From contig NHZP01000025.1 in NCBI GenBank assembly GCA_003313425.1, forward strand, positions 434,001 through 498,000: a stretch of 64,000 nt of DNA. Reading direction: 5' to 3'. Positions 21,396 to 31,239 of the stretch are shown here, one piece after another (within the stretch, counting starts at the first letter, position 1; each line of letters begins with the position of its first letter). The notes under the pieces were generated by a model. It made no database searches and was not told the origin of the DNA. It saw only the letters and a program-made list of their open reading frames with translations. Origin of the DNA: Pseudopyrenochaeta lycopersici (taxonomy: Eukaryota; Ascomycota; Dothideomycetes; Pleosporales; Pseudopyrenochaetaceae). The translations under genes and the position numbers were made by a program.

Positions 21396-21544
21396 ACTAA
21401 AATATAACCTATATAGTAGTAAAAAAAATCGGTGACGTTATCTTGCATAAGTGATTTCGGATGTTTCCGGAAATTTTTCCAACATCCATCCAAGCCCCAG
21501 TTGGCAAATGGATGCGCTTCCATATCCATCCATTCCTCACACTG

Positions 21545-22613
21545 ACTGTACTGCGACCTGAAGGTTAGTTACGCAGAGATCCCGGTAATCATGACGTACA
21601 TCGAAGACAACATGATGCCGAAAAAGGAGGAGTTTGCAGAGTATATCTGCAAGTACATGCCAGGCTTCGGTCAACGTACTACATCTCGCCTTGAAAGTAG
21701 TCACGGTCGCCTCAAACGTGCCCTTCTTAATCGTTCGGGGCACCCGAATGACATTGTGAAGGACATTCACCAGCTCATCCGAAAGGATCGCAACACCGTT
21801 AAGGCCGAAATTGACGCTGCGGAGATCAGGGTTACTTCAAGTGTCAACATAACTCACTTTGCGAAGCTCCACAACATGATTACCCCCCCTGGTTTGGCTC
21901 TCCTCAAGGGTCAACTTGACTTTGCGAAGGATCCAGCGTACGTCGACGGGACCTGCTCGAAGGCGTTCAGCTCTAAGTACGATCTCCTCTGCAAGCACGA
22001 ACTGTACCGTATGTGGAAATTCGACCAGAATTTCCAGCTGACGCCTCTACAAATTGGTACCCATTGGTGGTTCTATCCCTCCCGGAAGGCTCAGGATCGA
22101 CCTGCCTACCCGAAAGATCCTGCCGTTGCGAAGCCAAAGGGGAGGCCAAAGGGGGCAAAAGGGAAGGGCAAAGGTACTGCAGATGATCCCTTCAGGGTAC
22201 AGGAGCGTGATCCTAACCGCCTAGAGTTTGCTCGCGCTTCCCAGAAGGTCCCTCCTTCATCTCAAAAGACTCCTCGAACCTCGCAGAAGAGGAAGATTCT
22301 CGCAGAGGAGGAACCTCCGGGGTGGTTCAAGGGGTATATGGCTGAGCAGAACAAGCGCTTCGGGAAGCTACAGAAGGAGCTGGCGTCCTATAAGAAGGGT
22401 GTTCGCTTGGCACCTATTGGGAACAATGATTCGTACGGGACCAGTGAGGACGACGACCCCGTGGAGGAAGAACAAGAGGTGGAAGAGGTAGAGGAGCTTC
22501 CCAGGAAGCGCGGGCGGGCTAAGAACCCTCCTCCTTCGTCGCTATTAGGTCCCTCTAAGCGTAAACGTACTGCAACAGCAAGGAAAGAGGCTCAGGAAAG
22601 GGGTGAATGCTGA
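21545..22613 (+). pseudogene. MULE transposase, 3' part, truncated by hAT-1
   Basis: The frame is open from the very edge of the hAT terminus. It contains the MULE C-terminal signature GQRTTSRLESSHGRLKRAL (residues ~35-55 of the visible part), which in this superfamily follows the catalytic domain. A basic, proline-rich tail follows (KPKGRPKGAKGKGKG, EEEQEVEEVEELPRKRGR). The N-terminal DDE catalytic core is missing and is not found left of 12416. The remaining ORF would encode ~355 residues, but without an ATG until 21591. Non-functional as a transposase. Confidence 0.75.
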
Positions 22614-23137
22614 GGAAATCTCACCTAGATGGTACTAGATCTCAACGCAACTTGCTCGGAGGGCACCTAGGATATAGGACGACGTCAATTAGGACCCAGA
22701 GAGGCCGCTCACGCGCCAGGGAATGAGTATTTTAGAGTAGTTAAGGCGTTACGCAGCAGGAATTGGTTGTTGATGTTAGGACAAACACGGAGGGTGTAGG
22801 TAGGTTTTACAGTTGACAACGCCATAACTCAACAACCACTTGCCTAAACATAACAAGATTTTTTTCTCAGGCTACCTAATGTGATGCGATAACGAATTTT
22901 CGTTTTGGTAATGTGCAGTCAAATGGTGGTGGAGGTGGTGGGTAGTGTGGGTGGGTTATTGGGTAGTTAGCTGGGCCTTGTTGAGATGGTGGGCAAATAT
23001 TGAGATCAGGTAGCTGATTAATATCCTATACCTATATTGAACTAGTGTGGTGCTGCACGCGTAGCCTCAAAACTGCTGCGCGTTGACTATATACTGGGGT
23101 GGCCGAATATTGATTTGGGGTGGCCGAAGAGTATCCA
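22614..23137. other. Non-coding, probably MULE 3' flank
   Basis: No open frame of note. A G/T-rich stretch near 22920-22970 (GGTGGTGGAGGTGGTGGGTA) is the only compositional feature. It may include the MULE terminal repeat, which I could not pair. Confidence 0.3.
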
Positions 23138-23316
23138 TGTCAGATTCAAGGACTATTTAGCTTTATCTTTGATGAATTTTGATGATGAACGTGGTTGATC
23201 TATTCTGTGTTCTCTATTTTCTCCTTTTATGGAGAGTGTGTGCCAAGTGGTTACACCCGAGTTTTGTACTACAATGCAGTATCGCGTACCCTCGCTGCTG
23301 TGCTGTAGATCTAACA
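23138..23316 (-). mobile_element. LTR of a second copia-like family, copy 1
   Basis: On the minus strand it begins TGTTAGATCTACAG and ends TTGAATCTGACA, the TG...CA form of an LTR. It aligns over its length with 38432-38612. It interrupts the hAT transposase frame that starts at 24680. The flanking 5-mers (ATCCA and GCATA) do not match, so it is a solo or truncated copy. Confidence 0.55.
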
Positions 23317-24680
23317 GCATACTCTTTCCAGGCACGCACCTTGTATCTGACAAGACAACTCACCTCCAAGGTGTTAAAAATCGACCAACCTAAACTATCT
23401 CCTTGAACGACACACCTCCTAAACTCTTGTCGACGCTGAGGCGTCATTCGAATATAGCGAACGATATTGTGAAGCTTGCCGAGAGCACCCTGCTTTCTCC
23501 AGATATCTGCAATCTTCTGGAAATCCTGCCGAAGGAACACAATTTCTAACTCATCTAGCGTCTTTTCCGCCCCTTGACCAAGAAGGAACGCTTGTGCTGC
23601 AAGATTGACGATGTGGCCAAGACAGCGGAGGCGTCGTTGACGACGTTGTTTCTTACTCATCTTTGGGTAGAGTGTCCTAAGAATAATATCAACGCAGGTG
23701 TCATTTGCCGACGCATTATCCAACACAAAGAAGCCGATTCTTCTGCCTATCTTGTATTCTCAGAAGACCTTCAAGATAGTCGCCGCCATGTTTGCCCCAG
23801 AGTGTTCACCTTCAACGTTCCGTAGCGCAATAACCTTCGCTTGACGACGGCCGATTCGATCAAAATAATGAGCACATATGGCGATGATCGCGTGGCAGTT
23901 CGGTGACGTCCAGAGATCGAAGGAGATAAGGATATTTGAACGGGCGGCTTGAAGGTCTTCGCGAAGAAGCTTCTTCCTACGCAAGAACTCCTCAATCACC
24001 CACCCCCGGATAGTGTTGCGGCTTGGAATTAACATAGCGAGGTGGTGATTAAGCATTTTAATAAGATCTTGGAAGAATCGATTTTCAATCTGTCGGAAAG
24101 CAATATGACAATATATAAGCCATTGGATAAGAAGGAGCTTAAAGGTAGTGAAGTCGACGTTGAAAATAAGGTTGAGAATCGAACTGGATGGCTTTTTGAC
24201 GTCTTGATCAATTGAACCCGGCTTCTTTACTACTAAACCGTCTTTATCAATGCTGTGCTTCGTCTTCCAATGGAGAGTGATTTTAGAGATGCCAGAAATA
24301 ATTAGTGGTAAGTATGTCGGATCTTTCTTCCTATCCAAGCATTCGCAACAATAGTAGTGACGGGTCTGGTGCTCAGATTCAACACTCTCAAAGCCATGGT
24401 CCTTCCACCACACGTGCGATGTCTTCTCCTTCTTCTTTGACTTTGATGCGAGGTCAGTGGCTCGATAGTAGGTCTTGTCTCGGATAAAAATAGGTGATGG
24501 TTGCTGCGATAGTGTTGACGCGTCTTTAACTTCGACTTCGACTTCGGATTCAGATTCAGTATACTCAATAATAGTGGCTATGTCGGCGGCGGTCTTCGAC
24601 TTCTTTGACGGGAGCTTTGAGGAGGAAGGCTTCCTTCGGTTGCCTCCGTTAAACACGGTGGCAAGCTTCTTGGGCGGCAT
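23317..24680 (-). pseudogene. hAT transposase, N-terminal two thirds, with a stop and an LTR truncation
   Basis: From ATG 24680 (MPPKKLATVF) the minus-strand frame has a BED-like segment (YYCCECLDRK ... HWKTKHS), the core block ISFDLWTSPNCHAIIAI, an in-frame TGA at 23760-23762, then FVLDNASANDTCVD, RLRCLGHIVNLAAQAFLLG and RYIRMTPQRRQEF. Frame is kept across the stop. The protein breaks off at the LTR at 23316, so the RWNS block and hATC domain are lost. It is closest in sequence to the hAT-6 relic at 26220-28711. Confidence 0.8.
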
Positions 24681-24994
24681 CTTGAGAGTGATAATGGCGA
24701 TAGACGCCTTCGAGGAGGTAAGAAGTAATAACAACACTAGTGCGACGCGTCTTGGTGTTAACACGCTAATAAGGACTAGTCTACACGCCGATCGACGCCA
24801 ATTAACGCCTCGAACGCAACTCCAACCACTCAACACCATAGAAAATTCTGTATACACAATACCTGGATAATCTGGATATCCAAATAAGCCTCTATCTTAT
24901 CCATCCTAGCTTCTTAATCTGGATATCCAGAAGATCTATCTGGATAGGATATCCAGATAACTATCCCGTTTTATCCTATCCTTTGACAACACTG
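23317..24994 (-). mobile_element. hAT-4, truncated element with one terminus
   Basis: The terminus beside the transposase start is at 24994, reading on the minus strand CAGTGTTGTCAAAGGATAGG. The subterminal region has several GGATATCC/CTGGATA palindromic motifs (24862-24975). The other terminus is missing, lost at the LTR-bounded break at 23316. Host sequence resumes at 24995 with a 2EXR-like gene. Confidence 0.7.
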
Positions 24995-25013
24995 GGCCGA
25001 TGGTGCCCGCGGA

Positions 25014-25260
25014 ATGACTGCTTCACCATTGGAAAGGCTGCCAAGGGAGCTGCGAGATCACATCTACGCTTACGTTCTTATAGCGCCTCATGGCCTCACC
25101 TTAAAGACAGACGAGAATGGAGTCGGCCATATCTGCGAACGTCCGGCAAACTACGCGGATTCACGTGCAAAAAGCGAAGGGACGTGTGCTATGTCGAGAC
25201 TTTTTCACTATATCGTCACCGCTTGCTACTCCCCAGTCGGAAGCACAAGCGATCGTCCGT
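25014..25260 (+). pseudogene. 2EXR/F-box-like protein, N-terminal fragment between two hAT ends
   Basis: The frame starts MTASPLERLPRELRDHIYAY, which matches the LPxELRxxIY motif at the start of many uncharacterised fungal 2EXR-type proteins. It is open to 25260, where a hAT terminus (CAGTGCTGTAAACG) begins. Only ~83 residues remain. The opposite hAT-4 terminus ends 19 bp upstream of the ATG, so the native promoter is also cut off. Confidence 0.6.
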
Positions 25261-25564
25261 CAGTGCTGTAAACGATATTTCTTAACGATATGAGGGCTAT
25301 ATCGTTTAGTTAGTATCGTTAAGCTCGAACATCGCTTATATCGTTATCGTTAAGGATTGTTTAGTAATCACACGCTATTCCTGAACAGGCAATTTGTAAA
25401 AGTTTTTCATTGTTTAGTCTACCTCTAGAACCTCATCGCCGCCGGCGTCTTCGACTAGGATCTGCTGAGGAAACGTAATTTTAGCTCGAATCCAGCTCTT
25501 GAGGCACTCTGTGAGCTGTATCGTCGCCGATCCAAGGCAAAACCGTGGCCATGTGACCGTCCGA
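25261..25564 (-). mobile_element. hAT-5 remnant, 3' end only
   Basis: The terminus at 25261 reads CAGTGCTGTAAACGATATTT, followed by repeated ATCGTT/AACGAT subterminal motifs (25270-25360). On the minus strand at 25414-25540 a frame ends with TIQLTECLKSWIRAKITFP, the tail of a hATC domain. The element therefore lies in minus orientation, and all upstream coding sequence is missing where hAT-6 begins at 25565. Confidence 0.6.
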
Positions 25565-25612
25565 CAGTGATCGGAATGGTCTGGTCTGACTTGGTCTTGG
25601 TTTGGTTTAGAC

Positions 25613-25731
25613 TGTTGAAGCAAGTGATTGTATTGTTGTTGTTGTTGTAGATGCAGGCGGAATGCCTCATATATATGTACACGTTCCCAACGCCTGTTAC
25701 ATGTATGCTTCAGCCACCGTGATATCCGACA
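25613..25731 (-). mobile_element. Solo copia-type LTR (119 bp) with target duplication
   Basis: On the minus strand it runs from TGTCGGATATCACGG to GCTTCAACA. It is flanked by a perfect 5-bp duplication, TAGAC, at 25608-25612 and 25732-25736. It aligns with the LTR at 5341-5458. A TATATATA box and a short TTG repeat lie inside. It is inserted in the left end of hAT-6. Confidence 0.85.
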
Positions 25732-25885
25732 TAGACCGCCAAGACTTGGTCTGGTCTGAGGATATCTCGAGACCATGGTTTAGACCGGTCTTACTGGTCT
25801 TACTGGTCTGGACATAAATATGCCGAGGCAGAGGGCGGGAGGCGATGCGATTGGCTGATTCTGCTAGCGTGTTGGGTGGGAATCC

Positions 25886-26064
25886 TTGTTACTCTCGCCT
25901 ACTGGTCCTCATCTTTCCCTTTACAGCATCGAGTCACACACCTTCACCGTTCGTTATCTCTGTTTCCAAGATGGCAGAAACGCTTGTTACTATTGATTGC
26001 TACTCATCATCTTTCCTTTTACAGCATTGAGTCACACGCCATCATCGTTCATCATCTTTGAGAT
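25886..26064 (+). repeat. Imperfect tandem duplication, ~98-bp unit
   Basis: Two adjacent copies share CTTGTTACT, TCATCTTTCC, TTTACAGCAT and GAGTCACAC in the same order. They lie in the 5' leader of the hAT-6 transposase. Confidence 0.6.
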
Positions 26065-26219
26065 AGCGAGAATCCCTTTTTCCTCATCGTGTATTTTACT
26101 CTGCTACGTACGCTGAGCGTACGAGAGGCAGAATTTCTCAAACTTTCCTCAATTCCCGCACTTTACATGATCGCCCATCCAAAACGCCGCTTAGAACAAC
26201 CTGCTTGTATGCTATTGCT

Positions 26220-28711
26220 ATGGAGTCTCCAATCCCAACCTTACCATCCTCATTGACTACAATGTCCACATCAGCGTCTCTTACACCATCACCTGTCCCT
26301 ACACTGTCACCCGCTCTTACTTCATCACCTGTTTCCATGCCATTACTTGCCTTTACTCCATCACCTGCTCCTGTTCAATATCAGGATCCTCCGGACGAGT
26401 TCGTACAAGACCGTATCACCTACGTAAAACGCGCAACAATCGCAAAGAAGGATCGTCGTCTGGGTTCATCACACGTATGGAAGTACGGTCTTCAATACAT
26501 TCGAAGTAATGATAAGAAAGAGGCTTATTACTGCCATGAGTGTGCGGGTGGAAATTATAAGCAAGAGTTGTTTGTTGTGAGCGGTCTCTAGTAACTGGAT
26601 TCCAGCTATCTAGTCCAGATGCTATCTACAACCAAGATGGGAAGAACAGGAGAGGATTAAGTGCCACGCGAGGTTATAAAGTTCACGAGCGCGAACCACC
26701 CGCACGAGCCGTATATCTGTGCACGATGGCGCAGCCTCGGACATAGGCCTAGCCCGTTACATTTGTTGTCAATGGCACTTCCAGAGCTAGAAGTCACCTT
26801 GAAGAGAAGCACCAGATTGATCCCCAGAGCGGCATTAAGAGGAACAGTCGTACACGGAAGTCCGGTCTCGGCCAGCAGAAGGGTGCGGCTACTGCGAATA
26901 ACTTCTTTTGGAAGAACTCGGTCGAGAAATTCAAGGAGCTTCTTATTCGCTGGATCGTGTACTGTCATATTGCCTTCTTTCAACTAGAAAACCAGTACTT
27001 CCGTGAGCTTCTCTTCTTTTTAAATCCGCCTCTACTGAATCACCTCCCAAAGGCTGCGAGAACTATTCGAAGTTGGGTCATGGACGCTTTTCTATCGAAG
27101 AAGCAACGGCTTAAGGAGGACCTCCAGCGATCTCGAAGTAGGATCTCTATCGCTGGACTTCGCCAAATCCTTACGCCATTCTCGGCGTCGTTACTATGTG
27201 GATTGACGCTACTGGCAAGCGACGTGTTACGGTCTTGGGTATGCGACGTGTGTACGGCGAACACACTGGAGAGAATCTTGGATTGGTCGTTCTTGAATTA
27301 CTAAAAGAGTATGATATTGGTGGAGACCAGATTGGATACTTCATGCTGAATAATGCCTCATCAAATGATACTGCCGTTGAATTCATACTCAAAGAGCTCT
27401 GCCCGTGGATGAAGCCAAAACAACGCCGCCATCGCCGGCTGCGCTGCCTGGGCCATATTACCAACCTCTGCTGCCAGGCGTTTCTTATGGGCCGGAACTG
27501 TGAGAAGCATCTTGCAAAGCTTGAAAAGCACTATCAATACGGAGACTATGCGAAGGTGGAAGAGCTCTGGAAGAAATTTGGATGTTTGGGTCGGCTTCGC
27601 AACCTAGTGCGATACATTAGGCTTACTCCACAATGCCGTGAGTTTGCTGCAATAGTTATCGGTGGAGATCTCTCTGAATTTAATGGACTCGAGCTTATCC
27701 AGAACAACTCGACACGCTGGAATTCATGGTTCCATTCAATTACACGTGCATTGAATGTTCGAGAGCGTTTAGAAATCTTCTCCGCTCGCCACGTGTCTGG
27801 AAAAGGCTCTCAAGGGATTGCGAACTTCAAACTTGATGGACAGCACTGGTTCGAGCTTGAAAAGATTGAGCTTGCTCTAAAAGACTTCTACTCTGCAACT
27901 TTGCTTTCTGAGGGAAAGAAGACGTCTCTCGCTGACTGGTTTTCAACCCTGGACTGCCTTCTTCGAGAAATAAACGAGACGAAGGATCACTACCATGACA
28001 TCCACACCAAGGACGACAATAACTTTACATGGAAGTACCTCCAAGGTTGCGCAGATGCCGCGTGGTCAAAGTGCACCGAGTACTACAACAACAAGCAGCT
28101 GAATTGGCAGAACCGATTCCCTGAAGATACTGATCTCCCACCAGCGTACTATGCGGCTCAAATACTCGATCCATATCGAAAATGGGCATGGTTCAGGCAA
28201 GAATGGGTTCTTCAGGGCGACGAAAAAAAACAGAGATGGTTTGACAACGCACAATCGGCGGTGAAGCGGCTCTGGGAGACGGAATATAAGGGAAAATATT
28301 CTGTTGAGATGCCACCACCGCTAACTAAAAAGGAAAGAGATTCTGATCCAGCATTTGATCGTCAACGGGAACATAAGCGGATTCGAATAGACGCTCCAGT
28401 CTCTACGGCTGATTTGTATGAACAATACATTTCTACCGACCGGCTTCATGACGATGGCGCAGGTTGCGATGAAGCCATTGCGTACTGGCTATCCCGCTAC
28501 GACTCCCAAAGAGATCTCGCCCATGTCAGACGAGTGCGAACGCCTTTTTAGTAGCGCGAAGCTTACTATTGTTGATCGCCGTGGCAGGCTAAAGGCAGAT
28601 ATTATAGAGACATGTGAATGTCTCAGGGCATGGTATGGAAGGCCCAAATTTGAAGACAGTAGTAATGAAGAGGATAGTGAGAATGACAGCGATGGTATTG
28701 GTAGCTTATAG
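26220..28711 (+). pseudogene. hAT transposase, broken in at least three places
   Basis: ATG 26220 (MESPIPTLPSS) opens a frame with a zinc-binding segment (YYCHECAGG) that hits a stop after VVSGL at 26591. About 190 bp of unrelated sequence follow before the frame resumes near 26800 (RNSRTRKSGLG, then VYCHIAFFQLENQYFRELL). Near 27151 a short deletion removes the FDL of the conserved block and shifts frame; it resumes as WTSPNPYAILGVVTMWIDA and runs through DNASSN-like LNNASSNDTAVE, RLRCLGHITNLCCQAF and NNSTRWNSW. A further deletion near 28515 fuses the start of hATC to SPMSDECERLFSSAKLTI in another frame. Dead. Confidence 0.8.
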
Positions 28712-28858
28712 TCGAATTCATCCCCCTTTCTACCTCAGCCTCAATTCTTGGCGGCCTTGGCGGTCTTACCGGTAAGACCATACCGGTTATTATGTAAGCT
28801 GCTAGTATGGTATGGTATGACCTCCAGACCATACCATACCGGACCATTGAGATCACTG

Positions 28859-29507
28859 GTCATATGGCACATTGAGGAAGTGCTCATGCATCTCCGCACC
28901 GAGCTCACCTGAGTTGGAGTCGAGCAAGTCCCCAGGATATCCAACAACGCCAATATCGAGTCTGCCAGAGAGTGGTGTGTCAACCCACCGGAATGGGGTT
29001 ACGCCGGTGAATGGCTTGTCCAGCTCAACAAAGGCAACGTCTGCAGCACGATTGCCAGAGGCCTTAACATATCCAGCTGTCGTGACGACCCTTGTGCCAC
29101 TTCAGACTTGTACATTGGCATTATTCACGTCAGACTTGCCTGAGTAGCCAACATAAGCTCGGAGCTGAACAAGCCGGCCGAGTCCACCCCAATCATAGGC
29201 ACAATGACCTGCAGTGAGAAGATTTGGCTTTGCGGCAAGGTTAGCGTTGGTATGTTGTACGGACAAGAGGCACTTACCTTGATGAGCCATCCTGTGGCAA
29301 TGGGCCAGCTGTTGGGTGGAGACTTCTCAAATCCAAGGAAGAGCTTCACAATGCTTCGATACTTGCCTTCAGGGGCATAGTGCTTGGGAGCGACTTTTGT
29401 GCGCTCATCTGGAAGATTAACGGATTCATTGATGGCAATGAGCTCTTCGCCATTGATAGGCTTATTACCAGCCGGCTCCAAGTGCCAGAATGGAACTATA
29501 CCAAGCA
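28859..29507 (-). pseudogene. Trypsin/V8-like serine protease, internal fragment
   Basis: Minus-strand frame from ~29507: APKHYAPEGKYRSIVKLFLG, then WPIATGWLIK, a clean intron (GTAAGT...GCAAAG, about 29235-29281), and NLLTAGHCAYDWGG with the catalytic His motif (TAGHC). After NNANVQV there is an in-frame TGA, then VVTTAGYVKASGNRAADVAF with the catalytic Asp (ADVAF) and VGYPGDLLDSNSG. The frame then meets the hAT-6 terminus at 28858, so the segment with the catalytic Ser is lost. The N-terminus and signal peptide are lost where the pogo relic joins near 29508. Such secreted glutamyl-endopeptidase-like proteins are common in fungi. Confidence 0.7.
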
Positions 29508-29998
29508 ACCACTAAACTTGGCTTTGAGCTCCGGCCGGCGCTTGACGAAGTTGCCAGCCCAGTTCTTGCCAACAGGGCGCTGGCCACGCTCCGCGAGCAG
29601 AGAATTAGCCATTGCGGCCACATCAGTGAGCCGAGGCGGGTATCCTCGCGCGTTTATATTGAGGATATGCTCGAAAATCACCTCCTCTTCTACCTTTGTA
29701 AGGTTCATTGAGTTGGCCGTATAATCGCGTCGCGAACATATCCCAGCGCGTCCTCGTTCAAGCGTACTCCTAGGCACAGTATATATCCGAGCAGCTTGGG
29801 GCACGGTAAGATTCGCGTCGCGCTGAAGAGCTTGAAGAGCGAGCTGTATATTAGCTTCATTCGATTTAGCTGAAATTGGGGTGGTTGGATCCATACTGTG
29901 GGTGACAGTACGTTTTGATGTGGTCTTGGCAAAACTGGCCCGCTCGCCCGTGGTTGACGTTATATTAATATGGTCTTCTTTAAGTACATGATCACTAG
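29496..29998 (-). mobile_element. Pogo-type element, 5' end with transposase DNA-binding domains
   Basis: From ATG 29894 (MDPTTPIS) the frame encodes a psq-type helix-turn-helix (ALQRDANLTVPQAARIYTVP) and a CENP-B-type HTH (VIFEHILNINARGYPPRLTD, then GKNWAGNFVKRRPELKAKF). It stops where the serine protease relic begins, so the DDE catalytic domain is absent. The outer end at ~29998 follows a CTA next to the stop codon of the CFEM gene, consistent with TA-targeted insertion. Confidence 0.75.
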
Positions 29999-31239
29999 TC
30001 ATTTCGTAGCCTAGTAATCTCAGCCTGCATCCTCGCGTGCTCTTCTTCCATGGTACTGAGCTGCTTCATTCTTGCCATCCTCTGTTCCAGCTCGCGTTGC
30101 GAAGCTTCTAGCTTAACAAGCCGCGAAGTTCGAGCTTCGTCGGGCGAAGCTGGCGCGGCGTACACCTCTGGGTAAGAGGGGCCAGTATTCTCAATGTAAT
30201 GGGAATGCACAGGCGCGGCGTCCATCTCGCCACCGGCAATGTGAGTGTGGGGTTGGCCACAGGGAGCATAAGAGGGCAACTCTGTATGCTGTATTCTGGG
30301 GCTCTGCACATGAGAATTGCTCAATTCAAGAAAGTGTGTTGGCGACGACGGCGGCGGAGATTCTATAGGACGCACTGTTATGCTTACCGCCTCTGGATTT
30401 CCCTTTGGAAACGTTTCCTTGTTGTTCCCCTCATGTTTGATTCCAGATCCAATGCCCACAGCACCCACGGCGCATGTCGCAGCCAATTCTGGCATCGTAT
30501 CTGTATACACGTTGCTTGCCACCTGTGTTTTCGACATCGGGCGCGAAGGTGCTATCTGCTTCCGGCGTTTTAGTAAGAAGAATAGCGCAGCACCTAGCAG
30601 AGCAAGGACGGCTAGCACTCCGAGAGCGATTCCAGCAATGGTGCCTTTAGACAGGCCGGGTTGGATTGGAACCGCTGCACTGGAGCTGCCAGTGGCGATC
30701 GCGGATGAAGTCGCGCTACGCGACCCGCTTCCAGTGCTTTCAATACTTCTAGTAACTGAAGTGTCGAGCGCAGATGAAGTCGCGCTGCGCAACACATTCT
30801 CAGTTATTTCAGTACGTGAAGCGGTCGCGGCGGATCCGCTAGAAGCGGTGGCAGATCCGCAAGACAGGGCTGTGTTGATATTAATGTTGCCCACCAAGCA
30901 GAAAACAATTGCCAATCTTCTGGTTACTAATCCTGTATTAGCTTAGAATCACTAACGCTACCCAGACGCAGCTCACACTGGATGTCGGACTGAGAACAAC
31001 TTGCGAAGACGCAACAGGTGAAGCTGCTGATAAGTGCAGTATTTTTACAGACACATCCAATATCTGCAGGACCGCAGTTGCCTAAGTTTTTGCCGAAGCA
31101 CGCTTGCTGTCAACCCCTTAGCCGTGACCTCTCAGCAACAGTACAGAAGGATATTTACAGAGCATGGCGGGAACGAGCTGAGCTGAGCCAGAGCTGCGGA
31201 GCTAAAACCAGCAACAATGGCGATGATAAAGAAGCGCAT
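29995..31239 (-). CDS. CFEM-domain membrane protein
   Basis: Proposed exons (minus) 31239-31159, 31106-30977 and 30926-29995 give ~380 residues. Residues 1-18 are a signal peptide (MRFFIIAIVAGFSSAALA). A CFEM domain follows (PPCS|QACFGKN, GNCGPADIGCVC, SSFTCCVFASC, then VFC) with eight cysteines in the usual order. Intron 1 (GTAAAT...GACAG, 52 bp) falls after PPCS; removing it creates the domain, which supports the model. The second acceptor is less certain. A Ser/Thr-rich stretch, one membrane helix (GTIAGIALGVLAVLALLGAA) with a basic stop-transfer (KRRK), and a C-terminal coiled coil complete the protein. CFEM proteins act at the cell surface in haem/iron capture or host interaction. The stop codon touches the pogo relic, so the native C-terminus could be altered. 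Confidence 0.75.

Larger units (their letters stand above)
12416..21544 (+). mobile_element. Outer hAT element (hAT-1) carrying two inserted hAT elements
   Basis: The left end at 12416 starts CAGTGTGAGGAATGGATGGA, and the right end at 21544, read on the minus strand, starts with the same 20 bases (21 identical in all). Subterminal GGATGGAT motifs occur at both ends. Removing the two inner elements and one copy of each duplication leaves ~3.1 kb, a normal hAT size, with its transposase at 19056-21395. The 8-bp flanks differ (ATTGGAGG left, ACTGTACT right), so the outer copy has no matching target duplication. Its right flank is in a MULE transposase frame while its left flank is unrelated, which suggests a later rearrangement or recombination between two copies. 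Confidence 0.8.
25565..28858 (+). mobile_element. hAT-6, near full-length but degenerate
   Basis: Left terminus CAGTGATCGGAATGGTCTGG and right terminus (minus strand) CAGTGATCTCAATGGTCCGG match at 17 of 20 positions. Repeated GGTCTGG/GGTCTTAC motifs lie inside both ends. The right end abuts a serine protease relic and the left end abuts hAT-5. The 8-bp flanks (CCGTCCGA, GTCATATG) differ. A solo LTR with its own 5-bp duplication sits in the left subterminal region. Confidence 0.75.

Noticed and set aside
25557..25564. CCGTCCGA as the partner of TCGTCCGT (25253-25260) in an 8-bp hAT duplication
   Set aside because: Only the central six bases match, and no CACTG terminus precedes 25557, so a target duplication is not supported.
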